Shown here: positions 53,721 to 62,813 of the stretch, piece after piece
How the letters are laid out: each line of letters begins with the position of its first letter
Numbering within the stretch: position 1 is the stretch's first letter
Program-made: the position numbers and the translations under genes
The notes under the pieces: generated by a model
Database searches by the model: none
What the model saw: the letters and a program-made list of their open reading frames with translations, nothing else
Told to the model about the DNA's origin: nothing
Assembly (NCBI RefSeq): GCF_029269745.1
Contig: NZ_JARJHT010000001.1
Coordinates: forward strand, 1 to 64,000
Length of the DNA stretch: 64,000 nt
Direction of reading: 5' to 3'
From: Polluticoccus soli
Lineage (GTDB): Bacteria; Bacteroidota; Bacteroidia; Chitinophagales; Chitinophagaceae

Positions 53721-53825
53721 AAGGATGTTTTACCGATAGGCCACCAAAACAATACCAGCATAAATTATCGCAGCTTCATATGTATATATCCTTAAGTTTT
53801 AAAAAAAAGAAAATATTAATACCTT

Positions 53826-53842
53826 AGCCCTCCTATAGAGGG
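53826..53842 (+). promoter_or_regulatory. hairpin next to the FkbM start
   Basis: GCCCTC / GAGGGC stem with loop CTATA ending 5 bp before the ATG at 53848. It could cover the ribosome-binding region, or be part of a terminator-like leader. A TACCTTAG box at 53820 overlaps its left side. Confidence 0.4.
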
Positions 53843-53847
53843 CGTGT

Positions 53848-54567
53848 ATGAAAAAGGCATTGAAACAGATCGTTAAGAAGATACCGATAGCGTTTACAAA
53901 AAATCAGCAGTACGATAAGTTAACTAATAAGATCATTAAGAAGGTCTGCAAGCCCGACACTAATTGCATTGACGTAGGCGCGCATAAAGGTGAAGTGTTG
54001 GACATCATACTGAAGTATTCGCCAAATGGCACTCACTATGCCTTTGAGCCAATACCGGACATGTACGAAAAGCTGAAAGAGAAATATAATAGTAGAGCCG
54101 GCTGCAACATAATGGATATCGCCGTCAGTGACAGGAAAGGCACTTCTACTTTCAACTATGTTGTGTCAAATCCTTCATACAGCGGGCTTATTAAGCGCAA
54201 GTACGATCGCCCGAATGAGACCGACACCACGATAGAGGTAAAGACAGACAGGCTGGACGATGTATTGCCTGCCGACTACAAGCCCGGACTAATGAAGATA
54301 GATGTAGAAGGAGGTGAAATGCTGGTATTGCTTGGAGCAAAAGAAACCATCACCAGGCATAAACCGATCATCATATTTGAACACGGCCTTGGAGCGTCAG
54401 ACTTTTACGGTTCAACACCGGACAAGTTGTTTGAACTGCTGCATGGCTACGGAATGAAAATATCAACATTAAAAAACTGGTTAGCAGAGAAACCTTCTTT
54501 ATCACAAAGGGAATTTGGAGAGCTTTATAAACACAATACAGAATACTACTTTATCGCTCATCCGTAA
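53848..54567 (+). CDS. FkbM-family methyltransferase
   Basis: 239 aa. SAM motif CIDVGAHKGEVLDIIL, FEPIPDMYEKL and the catalytic-domain segment LMKIDVEGGEMLVLLGA are the signature of FkbM O-methyltransferases. The basic start helix may associate with membranes. Target (sugar, lipid or peptide) unknown. The next gene follows after 11 bp. Confidence 0.9.
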   Translation: MKKALKQIVKKIPIAFTKNQQYDKLTNKIIKKVCKPDTNCIDVGAHKGEVLDIILKYSPNGTHYAFEPIPDMYEKLKEKYNSRAGCNIMDIAVSDRKGTSTFNYVVSNPSYSGLIKRKYDRPNETDTTIEVKTDRLDDVLPADYKPGLMKIDVEGGEMLVLLGAKETITRHKPIIIFEHGLGASDFYGSTPDKLFELLHGYGMKISTLKNWLAEKPSLSQREFGELYKHNTEYYFIAHP

Positions 54568-54578
54568 CTTAAAAACTC

Positions 54579-56669
54579 TTGCTGATCGGCCGTAGCTTAA
54601 TACTCTTACTCAGCGCAACGATATTGGTTTGCTTTACTTCCTGTAAAGAGCAGGCGAGATATGAGGATAAGCAACCCTCAAAAACATCGGCTGCCTACCT
54701 CGAGCAGGCAGTACAGATCGGCGATTCTGGTTTTCACCGACGAGCGCTGCACTACCTAGACTCAGCCTACTCCACCGAGAACAAAATATCTCCTGTTGAT
54801 AAATACTATTACTACGCTTTCTTTTTCAATACCTATAATCACAGGTTGAAGGAACTGGATAAGGCTACGCGATATGCTGATAGCATGCTGCTGATAGCTG
54901 AACAGAACGAAAAGGAATACGGTAAAATGCTGGCTGAGGCCAACTACGCTAAAGGTGACGTGCACTTATCGCGGGGAGAGTACAGTGAAGCTTATGGTCG
55001 AATTTACAAGGCCAAAACATTAGTGAGGAACAACCTTGATTCCTGTGGTCTGAGCGACTACAGCTACCGTCTTGGAATGATCCTGTACAAACAGAAACGC
55101 TATGCGGAAGCAGGCGAACAATTCAAACAGGCTTTTTATGAATCCGATAAATGCCCTGATGTTTTTCTTTACTTCTATCGCCGGCAAGAGCTGTTGGATA
55201 ACGTTGGACTTTGCTACACCAAAACCGGCGACTATGACTCTGCCCTGCATTATTTCAACAAAACGATCGCGTTTGTCGAGGAACAGAAAATAAAATACCC
55301 CGAACGCAACCCCGCAGTTTATGGTACTGCCAAGGCAGTGGTGTATGGGAACATGGCAGACGCCTATGTTAGCCAGGGCAACGACAGCATGGCAGAGGCA
55401 CTGTATAAACGAAGTATCGATACTAATACCCTATTGCTGCATGACAATGTGGATGCCCAAAGAACTCGCCTGAAACTTGCCGCTCTTCAATTAAGCGATA
55501 ACGAGATGGACAAGGCCGGTGGTTTGCTTCAGCAAGTAAAAACAATTTCTGACACACTGCACGACAATGCCGTGACGCTACGTTGGTACGACCTTATGTG
55601 GCAATACCACCAAAAGAAAGGAGAACCTGCCGTTGCATTCAACTTTCTTCTAAAGCACAAACACATCGACGATTCTATCAACAGTGTTACTCGTGAATTC
55701 GTAGAAACGGACATAAACGAACGTTTCAAAAACATGGACAAGCAGTTTGAACTGGAGATCCTGAAGAAAAATAATGAACTGAAGCAGAACTATATCATTC
55801 TTATGATAGTTGGTGCTGTGCTGTCAATTATCATCCTTGGTCTTATTTACGTTAACTGGAGAAAATCAAAAAAGAACGTTGAAAAACTTACAGAGCTCAA
55901 CGACCAGATAAATGCCCAGAACCAGCACCTGGAAAAACTCTTGAAAGAACTGGAACAAAGTAATAAAGAGAAAGACCGCATCCTGCGCGTAGTCGCACAC
56001 GATATCAGGAATCCAATATCCGCTATACTTGCACTGACTCAGTTCTTGCTGACAGAACATGAGAACTACACCCCCGATCAAAAGGAACTGTTGGAGCTGA
56101 TCAACGAAGCATGCTCCAATGCTATGACTTTAACGAAGGACATTCTTGAAGCAGCTACCCCAGAACAAACCGGACCACTCGAAAAAGAATGGGTTGATAT
56201 AAACGCTTTACTCGCTAATAGCATCAATCTTTTACGTTTCAAGGCCGATGAAAAAAAACAAACGATCGATCTTGCCCTGCCGGAGGCCCCGATCTCTTTA
56301 TACATCAACAAAGAGAAGATCTGGAGAGTGATCAATAACCTTGTGATCAATGCTGTTAAATTCAGCAATACAGGCGCTAAGATCATAGTAACAGCTGAGA
56401 GGGATAAAGACAACCTTCGTATATCGGTAAAGGATTCCGGCATAGGCATTCCTGACAATATGAAGAACAAAGTTTTCGACATGTTCACAGACGCGAAACG
56501 ATATGGCACCGCAGGCGAAAAATCGTTTGGCTTGGGCCTCTCTATTTGCCGACAGATAATTCAGGACCACGGCGGCTCAATTACGTTCGAAAGCCAGGAG
56601 AACAAAGGAACAACTTTCGCTGTTATCCTTCCAATCGATAGCATTGCGGTATCTAGCCGACACATATAA
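54579..56669 (+). CDS. TPR-containing sensor histidine kinase, lipoprotein-type N terminus
   Basis: 696 aa. No ATG exists at the 5' end; the TTG at 54579 (or CTG 54582) starts a signal with lipobox (CFTSC, Cys about residue 24). TPR repeats fill ~40-330, then a TM helix (~405-427), coiled coil (~435-465), HisKA with AHDIRNPIS (His ~474) and HATPase_c with NNLVINAVKFS, GIGIPDN and FGLGLSICRQII. Periplasmic TPR sensing with cytoplasmic phosphorylation; the partner regulator is not adjacent. Confidence 0.9.
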   Translation: MLIGRSLILLLSATILVCFTSCKEQARYEDKQPSKTSAAYLEQAVQIGDSGFHRRALHYLDSAYSTENKISPVDKYYYYAFFFNTYNHRLKELDKATRYADSMLLIAEQNEKEYGKMLAEANYAKGDVHLSRGEYSEAYGRIYKAKTLVRNNLDSCGLSDYSYRLGMILYKQKRYAEAGEQFKQAFYESDKCPDVFLYFYRRQELLDNVGLCYTKTGDYDSALHYFNKTIAFVEEQKIKYPERNPAVYGTAKAVVYGNMADAYVSQGNDSMAEALYKRSIDTNTLLLHDNVDAQRTRLKLAALQLSDNEMDKAGGLLQQVKTISDTLHDNAVTLRWYDLMWQYHQKKGEPAVAFNFLLKHKHIDDSINSVTREFVETDINERFKNMDKQFELEILKKNNELKQNYIILMIVGAVLSIIILGLIYVNWRKSKKNVEKLTELNDQINAQNQHLEKLLKELEQSNKEKDRILRVVAHDIRNPISAILALTQFLLTEHENYTPDQKELLELINEACSNAMTLTKDILEAATPEQTGPLEKEWVDINALLANSINLLRFKADEKKQTIDLALPEAPISLYINKEKIWRVINNLVINAVKFSNTGAKIIVTAERDKDNLRISVKDSGIGIPDNMKNKVFDMFTDAKRYGTAGEKSFGLGLSICRQIIQDHGGSITFESQENKGTTFAVILPIDSIAVSSRHI

Positions 56670-56710
56670 GCAAACACAGCCACTGGCGCTAACTTTACTA
56701 TATTTGAGCC

Positions 56711-56926
56711 ATGAGAGTTTGGATAGTTCTGCTGGCTGTTATAATAATGAGCTCCTGCCGTAAAGGACCATTTATTTGCTACTGTACTGAAAACACGGTT
56801 CAAAATGGAACACAGGTCTATCGCCTTACCGAAACCGATTACCAGGAAGCAAAGGCAAAATGTGAAGGTTACCAATGGACCTTGAACCACAATGCATATA
56901 ACTACAGTTGCATAGTTGATAATTAA
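56711..56926 (+). CDS. small Cys-rich lipoprotein
   Basis: 71 aa. Lipobox MSSC (Cys about residue 16), then FICYC, DYQEAKAKCEG and YSCIVDN. The Cys layout and the AKxKCE core match the 70-aa lipoprotein at 30115. A TATATTTG box ends only 4 bp before the ATG, suggesting an almost leaderless message. Confidence 0.72.
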   Translation: MRVWIVLLAVIIMSSCRKGPFICYCTENTVQNGTQVYRLTETDYQEAKAKCEGYQWTLNHNAYNYSCIVDN

Positions 56927-56973
56927 TAATTGCCTCCGCTTCGCACTTCATACATTTTAACGATAACAGTGAA

Positions 56974-57591
56974 ATGGCGCATACTGATAAACGAATAGAC
57001 GCTTACATCGCAAAGTCTGCAGACTTTGCCAAGCCGGTATTGGAGCACTTGAGAGCTTTAGTGCATAAGGCTTGTCCAGAGATAACAGAAACAGTAAAAT
57101 GGGGAATGCCTCACTTCGAATACAAGGGAATCGTTTGCAGCATGGCTTCTTTTAAACAGCACTGCGTTTTCGGTTTTTGGAAGGCTTCAATCATGGACGA
57201 TCCACACGGTATACTGGAGAAAGTTGGCAAAACGTCTATGGGTAGTTTGGGATCGATCACCAGCAAAAAAGACCTGCCCGCTGATAAGATCATCATCTCG
57301 TACATCAAGGCTGCAGTAAAGCTGAACGAAGAAGGTATCAATATTGAAAAAGCCAAGCCAACTACTTCTCCCAAAGACCTGCAAATTCATGAAGACTTTA
57401 AAAAAGCGCTGGCAAAAAACAAAGAAGCCCGTAAAACCTACGATGTCTTCAGCCATACGAATAAGAAAGACTACGTGGACTGGGTAAACGAGGCCAAGAC
57501 GGATGCAACCCGTGATAAACGCATCGCCACTGCTATCGAGTGGATGGCTGAAGGAAAGATCCGTAACTGGAAATACGTAAAGGCAAAATAA
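56974..57591 (+). CDS. DUF1801/YdeI-like (OmdA-type) protein
   Basis: 205 aa. N-terminal DUF1801 domain (IDAYIAKSADFAKPVLEHLR, ETVKWGMPHFEYKG) fused to a C-terminal OmdA/YdeI helical domain (DFKKALAKNKEARKTYDVFS, HTNKKDYVDWVNEAKTD). The fusion is common in bacteria; function unknown. MtgA follows 18 bp later. Confidence 0.9.
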   Translation: MAHTDKRIDAYIAKSADFAKPVLEHLRALVHKACPEITETVKWGMPHFEYKGIVCSMASFKQHCVFGFWKASIMDDPHGILEKVGKTSMGSLGSITSKKDLPADKIIISYIKAAVKLNEEGINIEKAKPTTSPKDLQIHEDFKKALAKNKEARKTYDVFSHTNKKDYVDWVNEAKTDATRDKRIATAIEWMAEGKIRNWKYVKAK

Positions 57592-57609
57592 TTCAAGTTC
57601 AATTCTGCT

Positions 57610-58332
57610 ATGACAGCTGCACGCAAACAACAGCCCGGTTTTATTGTTCGCTTCTTAAAAGCCGTTTTATACATATTCCTTGCATCGCTCGTATACCTGG
57701 TGGTCTGCAGGTTTATTTTTCCGCCTGTCACCATTACCCAGGTCAGCGCATTGGTCTCTGGATATGGACTCAAAAGAGACTACGTAAGCTGGGATGAAAT
57801 TTCCCCAAACATCAAGCTTGCTGCCATAGCCAGCGAAGACCAGCTATTTCCTGACCACGGAGGTTTTGACTGGAAAGCTATTGACAAAAGCCTGAACGGT
57901 GATCAGCGTCGCCGCAAACGCAAGCGCGCCAAAGGCGCAGCGGCTAGTACTATCAGCCAGCAAACTGCTAAGAACGTGTTCCTTTGGCAGGGAAGCGGGA
58001 TATGGCGCTACATCCGTAAGGCACCCGAAGTAGTTTATACCAAAGGCATCGAGCTGGCCTGGGGTAAAAAACGCATCCTGGAGGTATACCTGAATGTCGT
58101 TGAAATGGGACCTGGCATTTTTGGTGTGGAGGCCGCTTCGAGGGCATATTTTAATAAATCTGCCAAAAACCTCACAAGAGCCGAGGCAGCCATGATCATC
58201 GCAAGCCTGCCCAACCCTAAAAAGTATACGGTGAAACCCATGAGCCGCTGGGTAAGATGGCGCCACAACGGGATCATGCGCCAGATGAGTAACTTGGACG
58301 GAGACCCGGATGTAGCAGCACTCATCAGGTAG
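57610..58332 (+). CDS. mtgA: monofunctional peptidoglycan glycosyltransferase
   Basis: 240 aa. One N-terminal membrane helix (~15-35) and a GT51 domain with all motifs: AIASEDQLFPDHGGFD, GAAASTISQQTAKN, RILEVYLNVVEMG and GVEAASRAYF. It polymerises lipid II into glycan strands at the outer face of the inner membrane, without a transpeptidase domain. Confidence 0.95.
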   Translation: MTAARKQQPGFIVRFLKAVLYIFLASLVYLVVCRFIFPPVTITQVSALVSGYGLKRDYVSWDEISPNIKLAAIASEDQLFPDHGGFDWKAIDKSLNGDQRRRKRKRAKGAAASTISQQTAKNVFLWQGSGIWRYIRKAPEVVYTKGIELAWGKKRILEVYLNVVEMGPGIFGVEAASRAYFNKSAKNLTRAEAAMIIASLPNPKKYTVKPMSRWVRWRHNGIMRQMSNLDGDPDVAALIR

Positions 58333-58391
58333 CGGGCATAATATTTATGAGGCTGATCTATAATAATTCATGAACTGCAAAAACCGATAAC

Positions 58392-58640
58392 ATGAACAAA
58401 TCGAAACAGATCGCCTTTTGCCTGGCACTGGGCCTGGTGACCGCCTCTTGTGGAAACGATACGGAGGATGGAAGCAGCACGCCTATTGACACAACAAATG
58501 TGCACGGCACGGCGCCTGCCACCTATTCTCCCGAAGATCCGGCCCACCCTAATGCACCCGTTTATGAAGGAAACCTGGACACCGGACTTCAGTCAAATAC
58601 TATGTCTGCCGAAGACAGCGCGAAAATGCGTAAGAAATAG
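58392..58640 (+). CDS. small lipoprotein, unknown
   Basis: 82 aa. Lipobox TASC (Cys about residue 20); the mature part is low complexity, rich in Thr, Pro, Asp and Ala and probably disordered. No family. Confidence 0.65.
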   Translation: MNKSKQIAFCLALGLVTASCGNDTEDGSSTPIDTTNVHGTAPATYSPEDPAHPNAPVYEGNLDTGLQSNTMSAEDSAKMRKK

Positions 58641-58660
58641 GTTAAAATTTGAAAAGGCGC

Positions 58661-58804
58661 CTACCTGTGGCGTCTTTTCAGCTTTAACTGGCGCTCCCAA
58701 TACATACCTTTGAGCCAGCCGAGGATGAGGAATGTGGTCATGGTGCTACCCATCAATCCGATAATACCCCATAAAAAAACATCGAGGTTTGTTGTGTGTT
58801 CCAT
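58661..58804 (-). CDS. small membrane protein (47 aa)
   Basis: 47 aa translated by hand: MEHTTNLDVFLWGIIGLMGS, TMTTFLILGWLKGMYWER, then QLKLKRRHR. One transmembrane helix and a basic C terminus. The plus-strand extension of the OmpA-like frame (58710-58853) is its shadow. Family unknown. Confidence 0.6.
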   Translation of the reverse strand: MEHTTNLDVFLWGIIGLMGSTMTTFLILGWLKGMYWERQLKLKRRHR

Positions 58805-58853
58805 GGTAAAAGGTTTAACTTATAAAATAAACAATCGTACCAGCTTACTATAC

Positions 58854-59735
58854 ATGAGTTTGATCTATAGATATATTGCATTCTTTTTGTTGGTGTTCAC
58901 GCCACCAGCAGTATTTGCACAGAAATCTAATGACACGCTCAATATTTTCTTTGATCTTGATAATCCGGCACTTACACAAAAAGCCACTACCAGCATTGAT
59001 CAGTGGTTGTACAACGATCGCATCACACCGCAGCAAAATATCCTCATAGTTGGGTATGCAGATTACCTCGGTACTGACAAATACAACGACAACCTTTCCA
59101 GGAACAGGGCTTCTAACACGCAGGACTACCTGGTGAAAATGGGCATTGATACATCTCACATTAAACTGTTGGTGGGCAGAGGCGAGGTGAAACGCAATAT
59201 TGAACAAACCGACGGATACCCCACCGACAGGCGAGTAGATATTGTTTTGCTGAGCGACAGCATCCCTCCACACCCCACACCACCACCACCGGCAAAAAAA
59301 ACTGTATCGCCAAAGCCTGCTGCTCCCCTGACGTCGACAGAATTGAAACTCACGACTCTTAAACCGGGGGAAACCTTTCCGCTGGAGAATATCTACTTCT
59401 ACACCAACCGTCATGTTGTGGTCAAGGAGTCCATACCGGAACTCGACAAACTGTACCAGGCACTTGCGAACAACCCCACCGTCAGGATACAAGTGGAAGG
59501 GCACGTGTGCTGTGTGAAAAAGGACCAGGACGCGCTCGACGAGGATACGCTTGAACAAGCCCTTTCTGTAAATCGCGCCAAACATATCTGTGAGTACCTC
59601 GTGAGGCGAGGCATAACACCCGACAGGCTGGAGTACCGCGGATTTGGAAAATCTCGCCCCCTTGTTGAAAACGAAGTGACGGAAGAAGATGCCGCCAAAA
59701 ACCGCCGGGTAGAGATCCGCCTGCTGTCCAACTAA
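58854..59735 (+). CDS. OmpA-family protein with two peptidoglycan-binding domains
   Basis: 293 aa from the ATG at 58854, where a signal peptide begins (cleavage after FAQ, ~22). Two OmpA-like domains: ~30-135 (IFFDLDNPALTQ, VGYADYLGTDKYNDNLSRNR) and ~170-290 (NIYFYTNRHVVVKESIPELD, VEGHVCCVKK, LSVNRAKHICEYL, GFGKSRPLVEN), joined by a Pro-rich linker. Anchors to peptidoglycan from the outer membrane or periplasm. Confidence 0.88.
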   Translation: MSLIYRYIAFFLLVFTPPAVFAQKSNDTLNIFFDLDNPALTQKATTSIDQWLYNDRITPQQNILIVGYADYLGTDKYNDNLSRNRASNTQDYLVKMGIDTSHIKLLVGRGEVKRNIEQTDGYPTDRRVDIVLLSDSIPPHPTPPPPAKKTVSPKPAAPLTSTELKLTTLKPGETFPLENIYFYTNRHVVVKESIPELDKLYQALANNPTVRIQVEGHVCCVKKDQDALDEDTLEQALSVNRAKHICEYLVRRGITPDRLEYRGFGKSRPLVENEVTEEDAAKNRRVEIRLLSN

Positions 59736-59796
59736 CTTTCTTGCTGGTACAATTTTTAGCACAACCAAATGCATTAAGCCACAAAGGCTTAAATCA

Positions 59797-60711
59797 ATGA
59801 CCCACAAGATCTGGGACGTAATAATAGTAGGTGGCGGCCCTGCCGGCCGAAGTGCTGCTGTAGTGCTGGCTCGCTGCAATCGTACCGTACTTATCATCGA
59901 CGAAGGGCAGCAACGCAACAGTCGATCGCAAGGTATACATGCATTCATTACCCGCGACTCTATGTTACCGGCTGAGTTCCTACAGGCTTCCGACGAAGAA
60001 CTTTTAAAATACGACGTCCAATTCAGGCATGCCCGTGTCATCACGGCAAGATCGCTGGAAGACAAGGGCTTCCAGTTAACGGATAATAAGAGGGGCCACC
60101 ATGTGTGCCGCCGGATACTATTGGCCACCGGGGTCACGGATGTCATTCCCGACATTCCCGGCATGCAAGAGTTATGGGGTTGCTCAGTATTCCACTGTCC
60201 GTTCTGCGATGGATGGGAGGCTAAGCACAAGTCAATAGGAGTATATTCGAACAGTACTAATGGATATGGGATGGCGCTTACCTTACGCAGGCTAACGGGT
60301 ACAGTTACGCTGTTTACCGATGGCGCCCGGTATCTCAGTCCCAGGCAGCGTGCAGACCTCGCAGCCAATCGCATAGCCGTTATAAGCAAAAGGATAGAAA
60401 GACTGGAATACGAGGGGTTTACACTTAAGCAGGTCATATTGAAACATGGAGAGGCAATAGATTGCGATGTGTTATTTGTAAACGAAGGGCATACCGTCAA
60501 TTCAGACCTACTGCAACAGCTCAACTGCGACTGCACCAGGAAGGGCGCCGCTGTTACCAACCGCAAGCAGCAGACCAATATTGCCGGGGTATATGTAGCC
60601 GGCGATGCCTCGTACGATATGCACATGGTAGTTGTAGCAGCGGCCGAAGGGACGAAGGCGGGCGTAGCCATACACAATGACCTGCAGAAGGTTGATAACG
60701 TAATGGACTAG
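59797..60711 (+). CDS. thioredoxin-reductase-like FAD/NAD(P) oxidoreductase
   Basis: 304 aa. FAD Rossmann motif IIVGGGPAGRSAAVVLAR, redox pair CPFCDG (~134-137), and the closing GVYVAGDASYD. The NADPH-domain Gly motif is degenerate (VYSNSTNGYGMAL), so the coenzyme is unsure. Like many low-homology TrxR relatives it could reduce thioredoxin or another carrier; a thioredoxin gene follows 41 bp later. Confidence 0.85.
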   Translation: MTHKIWDVIIVGGGPAGRSAAVVLARCNRTVLIIDEGQQRNSRSQGIHAFITRDSMLPAEFLQASDEELLKYDVQFRHARVITARSLEDKGFQLTDNKRGHHVCRRILLATGVTDVIPDIPGMQELWGCSVFHCPFCDGWEAKHKSIGVYSNSTNGYGMALTLRRLTGTVTLFTDGARYLSPRQRADLAANRIAVISKRIERLEYEGFTLKQVILKHGEAIDCDVLFVNEGHTVNSDLLQQLNCDCTRKGAAVTNRKQQTNIAGVYVAGDASYDMHMVVVAAAEGTKAGVAIHNDLQKVDNVMD

Positions 60712-60752
60712 GGTTGGTATAGTAATTTTACACTTCACATAAACAATAGGCT

Positions 60753-61055
60753 ATGTCTGCGAATTTCCAGGAACTGATACAATCTGATAAGCCGGTGTTA
60801 GTTGACTTTACAGCCGAATGGTGTGGCCCATGCAAGATGATGGCCCCGATACTGCAAGAGCTCAAAACCAAAATGGGCGATGAGCTTACCATCGTGAAGA
60901 TAGACGTGGACAAGAACCAGACGGCCGCCCAATATTTCCAGATACAGGGCGTACCAACGCTGATACTCTTCAGGAAGGGAGTGATCAAATGGCGTCAATC
61001 AGGTGTGATGAGTGCGGCTGCGCTGGAGCAGATCATCCAGCAGCACCAGAACTAA
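60753..61055 (+). CDS. trxA: thioredoxin
   Basis: 100 aa. Active site WCGPCK (~31-36) and cis-Pro GVPTLILF, typical of cytoplasmic thioredoxin. Gene order with the TrxR-like enzyme suggests a redox pair. Confidence 0.93.
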   Translation: MSANFQELIQSDKPVLVDFTAEWCGPCKMMAPILQELKTKMGDELTIVKIDVDKNQTAAQYFQIQGVPTLILFRKGVIKWRQSGVMSAAALEQIIQQHQN

Positions 61056-61385
61056 CTACAGGTAATCGAAGAATACCTCTGTAGCGCCAAATCCATACTT
61101 GCCCTGCCATTCGTTTACATACCGTTCTATCCCGGGAGTCTCGGCCAGCACTTTATGCACTTCATCGCGTAGCACTCCCCTGCCCAACCCGTGTATGATC
61201 ATTAGCCGTTCCTGGCGATTCATTACTGCATCATTCAAGGCCTGCTTTAATGCACTCAGTTGTATCTCCAGCATTTCGGCATTAGAAAGACCTTTTGTGG
61301 TGGACACCAGGTTTTCAATGTGCAGATCGATCTCGTAGACGGCTGAACGTGACGACGGCTGAACAGTTTTTTGTTGTGCTGTCAC
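61056..61385 (-). CDS. Smr-domain protein (C-terminal half of a DUF2027-Smr protein)
   Basis: 109 aa from a GTG at 61385. IDLHIENL and HGLGRGVLRDEVHKVL are the Smr nuclease/nicking motifs. In Bacteroidota this domain is usually fused to DUF2027, which here is the preceding separate frame (GTGA overlap). The frame before the GTG stays open and protein-like (EKLDLPKVTAQQ), suggesting a former fusion. Confidence 0.8.
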   Translation of the reverse strand: MTAQQKTVQPSSRSAVYEIDLHIENLVSTTKGLSNAEMLEIQLSALKQALNDAVMNRQERLMIIHGLGRGVLRDEVHKVLAETPGIERYVNEWQGKYGFGATEVFFDYL

Positions 61386-62044
61386 CTTGGGTAAGTCCAG
61401 TTTTTCCGGCGCATGAACTCCGGTATCAGCTGATAACTGAACGAGGGTTCATTGTTCTCGAGCATATCTGATACCTGCCTGAACAGCTTATCAGGGCGAA
61501 TACGAACGATACCCTCTTCAGACTTCATCTCCGGATGCTCAAGATCGTCGAGCTGCCAATGAAAGCGCGGTTGGTCGTTCATATCGCCAAAGTCGATGGT
61601 ATGCAGGTAAACATTACCAAAGCCGTGCAGCTTACCTTCCAGCTTGAACAGCGTTTTTTGCAGCAGCTTCACTTCGTAATTGAAATGAACCGTTTGTGGC
61701 AGCTCATTCAGCAGGTGAATTTTTAACTGGTCCACTATGTCCTCCATCTCGTTTGGCTTAAAGGTGGGAATGAAGGACAAATAGACACCTTTGGCCAGTC
61801 TTACAGGTCGTTGCTTTGCCTTTTCTACAGGCAGCTGCTCTGGAAATTTGTTGTCTTTTGTTGTCGTTTTAGGCTTCTTTTCCGTGAACCACTTTAGGTA
61901 AGGATGGTCCACCTCGTCGAGATATACAGGAAAGCTGGTCCCGTTCACCTCCACTTCCACCATTTGTTTATTGATGTATGCTACAACACGGCCTTCTTCG
62001 CCCGTGCGCTTCAATACCACTTTATCTCCTATCGAAAACTTCAT
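61382..62044 (-). CDS. DUF2027 protein (N-terminal half of a DUF2027-Smr protein)
   Basis: 220 aa. FSIGDKVVLKRTGEEGRVVA is the KOW/SH3-like start of DUF2027, and FHWQLDDLEHP and the RPDKLFRQVSDML end fit its second part. The final residues (FMRRKNWTYPR) look out of frame. ATGA overlap (62041-62044) with rdgB upstream. Confidence 0.82.
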   Translation of the reverse strand: MKFSIGDKVVLKRTGEEGRVVAYINKQMVEVEVNGTSFPVYLDEVDHPYLKWFTEKKPKTTTKDNKFPEQLPVEKAKQRPVRLAKGVYLSFIPTFKPNEMEDIVDQLKIHLLNELPQTVHFNYEVKLLQKTLFKLEGKLHGFGNVYLHTIDFGDMNDQPRFHWQLDDLEHPEMKSEEGIVRIRPDKLFRQVSDMLENNEPSFSYQLIPEFMRRKNWTYPR

Positions 62045-62625
62045 CGTCCTGTTTGCTCTTTTAAAAATGCCACCATGGCCCTCACTGCCTTGCCCCTATG
62101 GCTGATGTTATTCTTTACATCCAGCGGCAGCTCTGCAAAAGTCTGCTCGTAGCCGTCGGGTACAAAGATAGGATCGTAACCAAAGCCACCGGTACCCCGC
62201 TTTTCACTCAGCAAGCTGCCATGACATACACCTTCAAAATAATGGGTTTCGCCCTTCCAGATGAGGCAGATGACCGCTTTATAGTAGGCCGACCTGTTGT
62301 CTTTTGTTGCCGTTTCGGCCAGTAATTTCTGCAAATTATCCTCGTCGCTGGCACCGACTCCGGCATACCGGGCGCTGAAAACACCTGGCGCACCACCCAG
62401 AGCCGGAACACAAATGCCACTGTCATCGGCAAACACACTCTTGCCGGAGAACCGGTGTATCGTTTCAGCCTTTATATGTGCGTTTTGCTCAAACGTATCG
62501 TAAGGCTCAGGTATCTCGTCACTAAAGCCAATGTCTTTTAAAGAGAGCAATGATATATTGTCTATCATCGATCGTATCTCCCTGATCTTTCCGGCGTTGT
62601 TAGAGGCTATTACCAGTTCCTGCAT
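62041..62625 (-). CDS. rdgB: XTP/dITP diphosphatase (RdgB/HAM1)
   Basis: 194 aa. ELVIASNNAGKIREI (substrate-binding start), FADDSGICVPALGGAPGV (catalytic Asp), GFGYDPIFVPDGY and the closing ISHRGKAVRAM are family signatures. It removes non-canonical purine triphosphates. Head of the rdgB-DUF2027-Smr unit. Confidence 0.95.
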   Translation of the reverse strand: MQELVIASNNAGKIREIRSMIDNISLLSLKDIGFSDEIPEPYDTFEQNAHIKAETIHRFSGKSVFADDSGICVPALGGAPGVFSARYAGVGASDEDNLQKLLAETATKDNRSAYYKAVICLIWKGETHYFEGVCHGSLLSEKRGTGGFGYDPIFVPDGYEQTFAELPLDVKNNISHRGKAVRAMVAFLKEQTGR

Positions 62626-62658
62626 GTGCTATTGATATAAAACAGATTATGATCGTCG

Positions 62659-62680
62659 TTGTTGTCATTTGTTGTCGTTT
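62659..62680 (-). repeat. GACAACAA direct repeat in the rdgB upstream region
   Basis: Minus strand AAACGACAACAAATGACAAC AA. Similar pairs lie at 21085-21106 (plus), 61848-61869 (DUF2027, minus) and 62295-62315 (rdgB, minus). Possible regulator site; not verified. The rest of 62626-62813 has no gene. Confidence 0.35.
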
Positions 62681-62813
62681 TTTTGAGTCGCACTAACGTC
62701 AACAAATAATAAATTTATACAGACTTCGTACATTCATTTACTATTGTAATTGGCAAACTAATCATAATACAAATTTACAATAAATCGCCAAAATACTAAA
62801 ATCGTTTATTTAA

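Noticed and set aside
58848-60677. 609-aa minus-strand frame over the OmpA-like and TrxR-like genes
   Set aside because: The plus-strand genes have full family motifs; the minus frame has none and is a long antisense opening.
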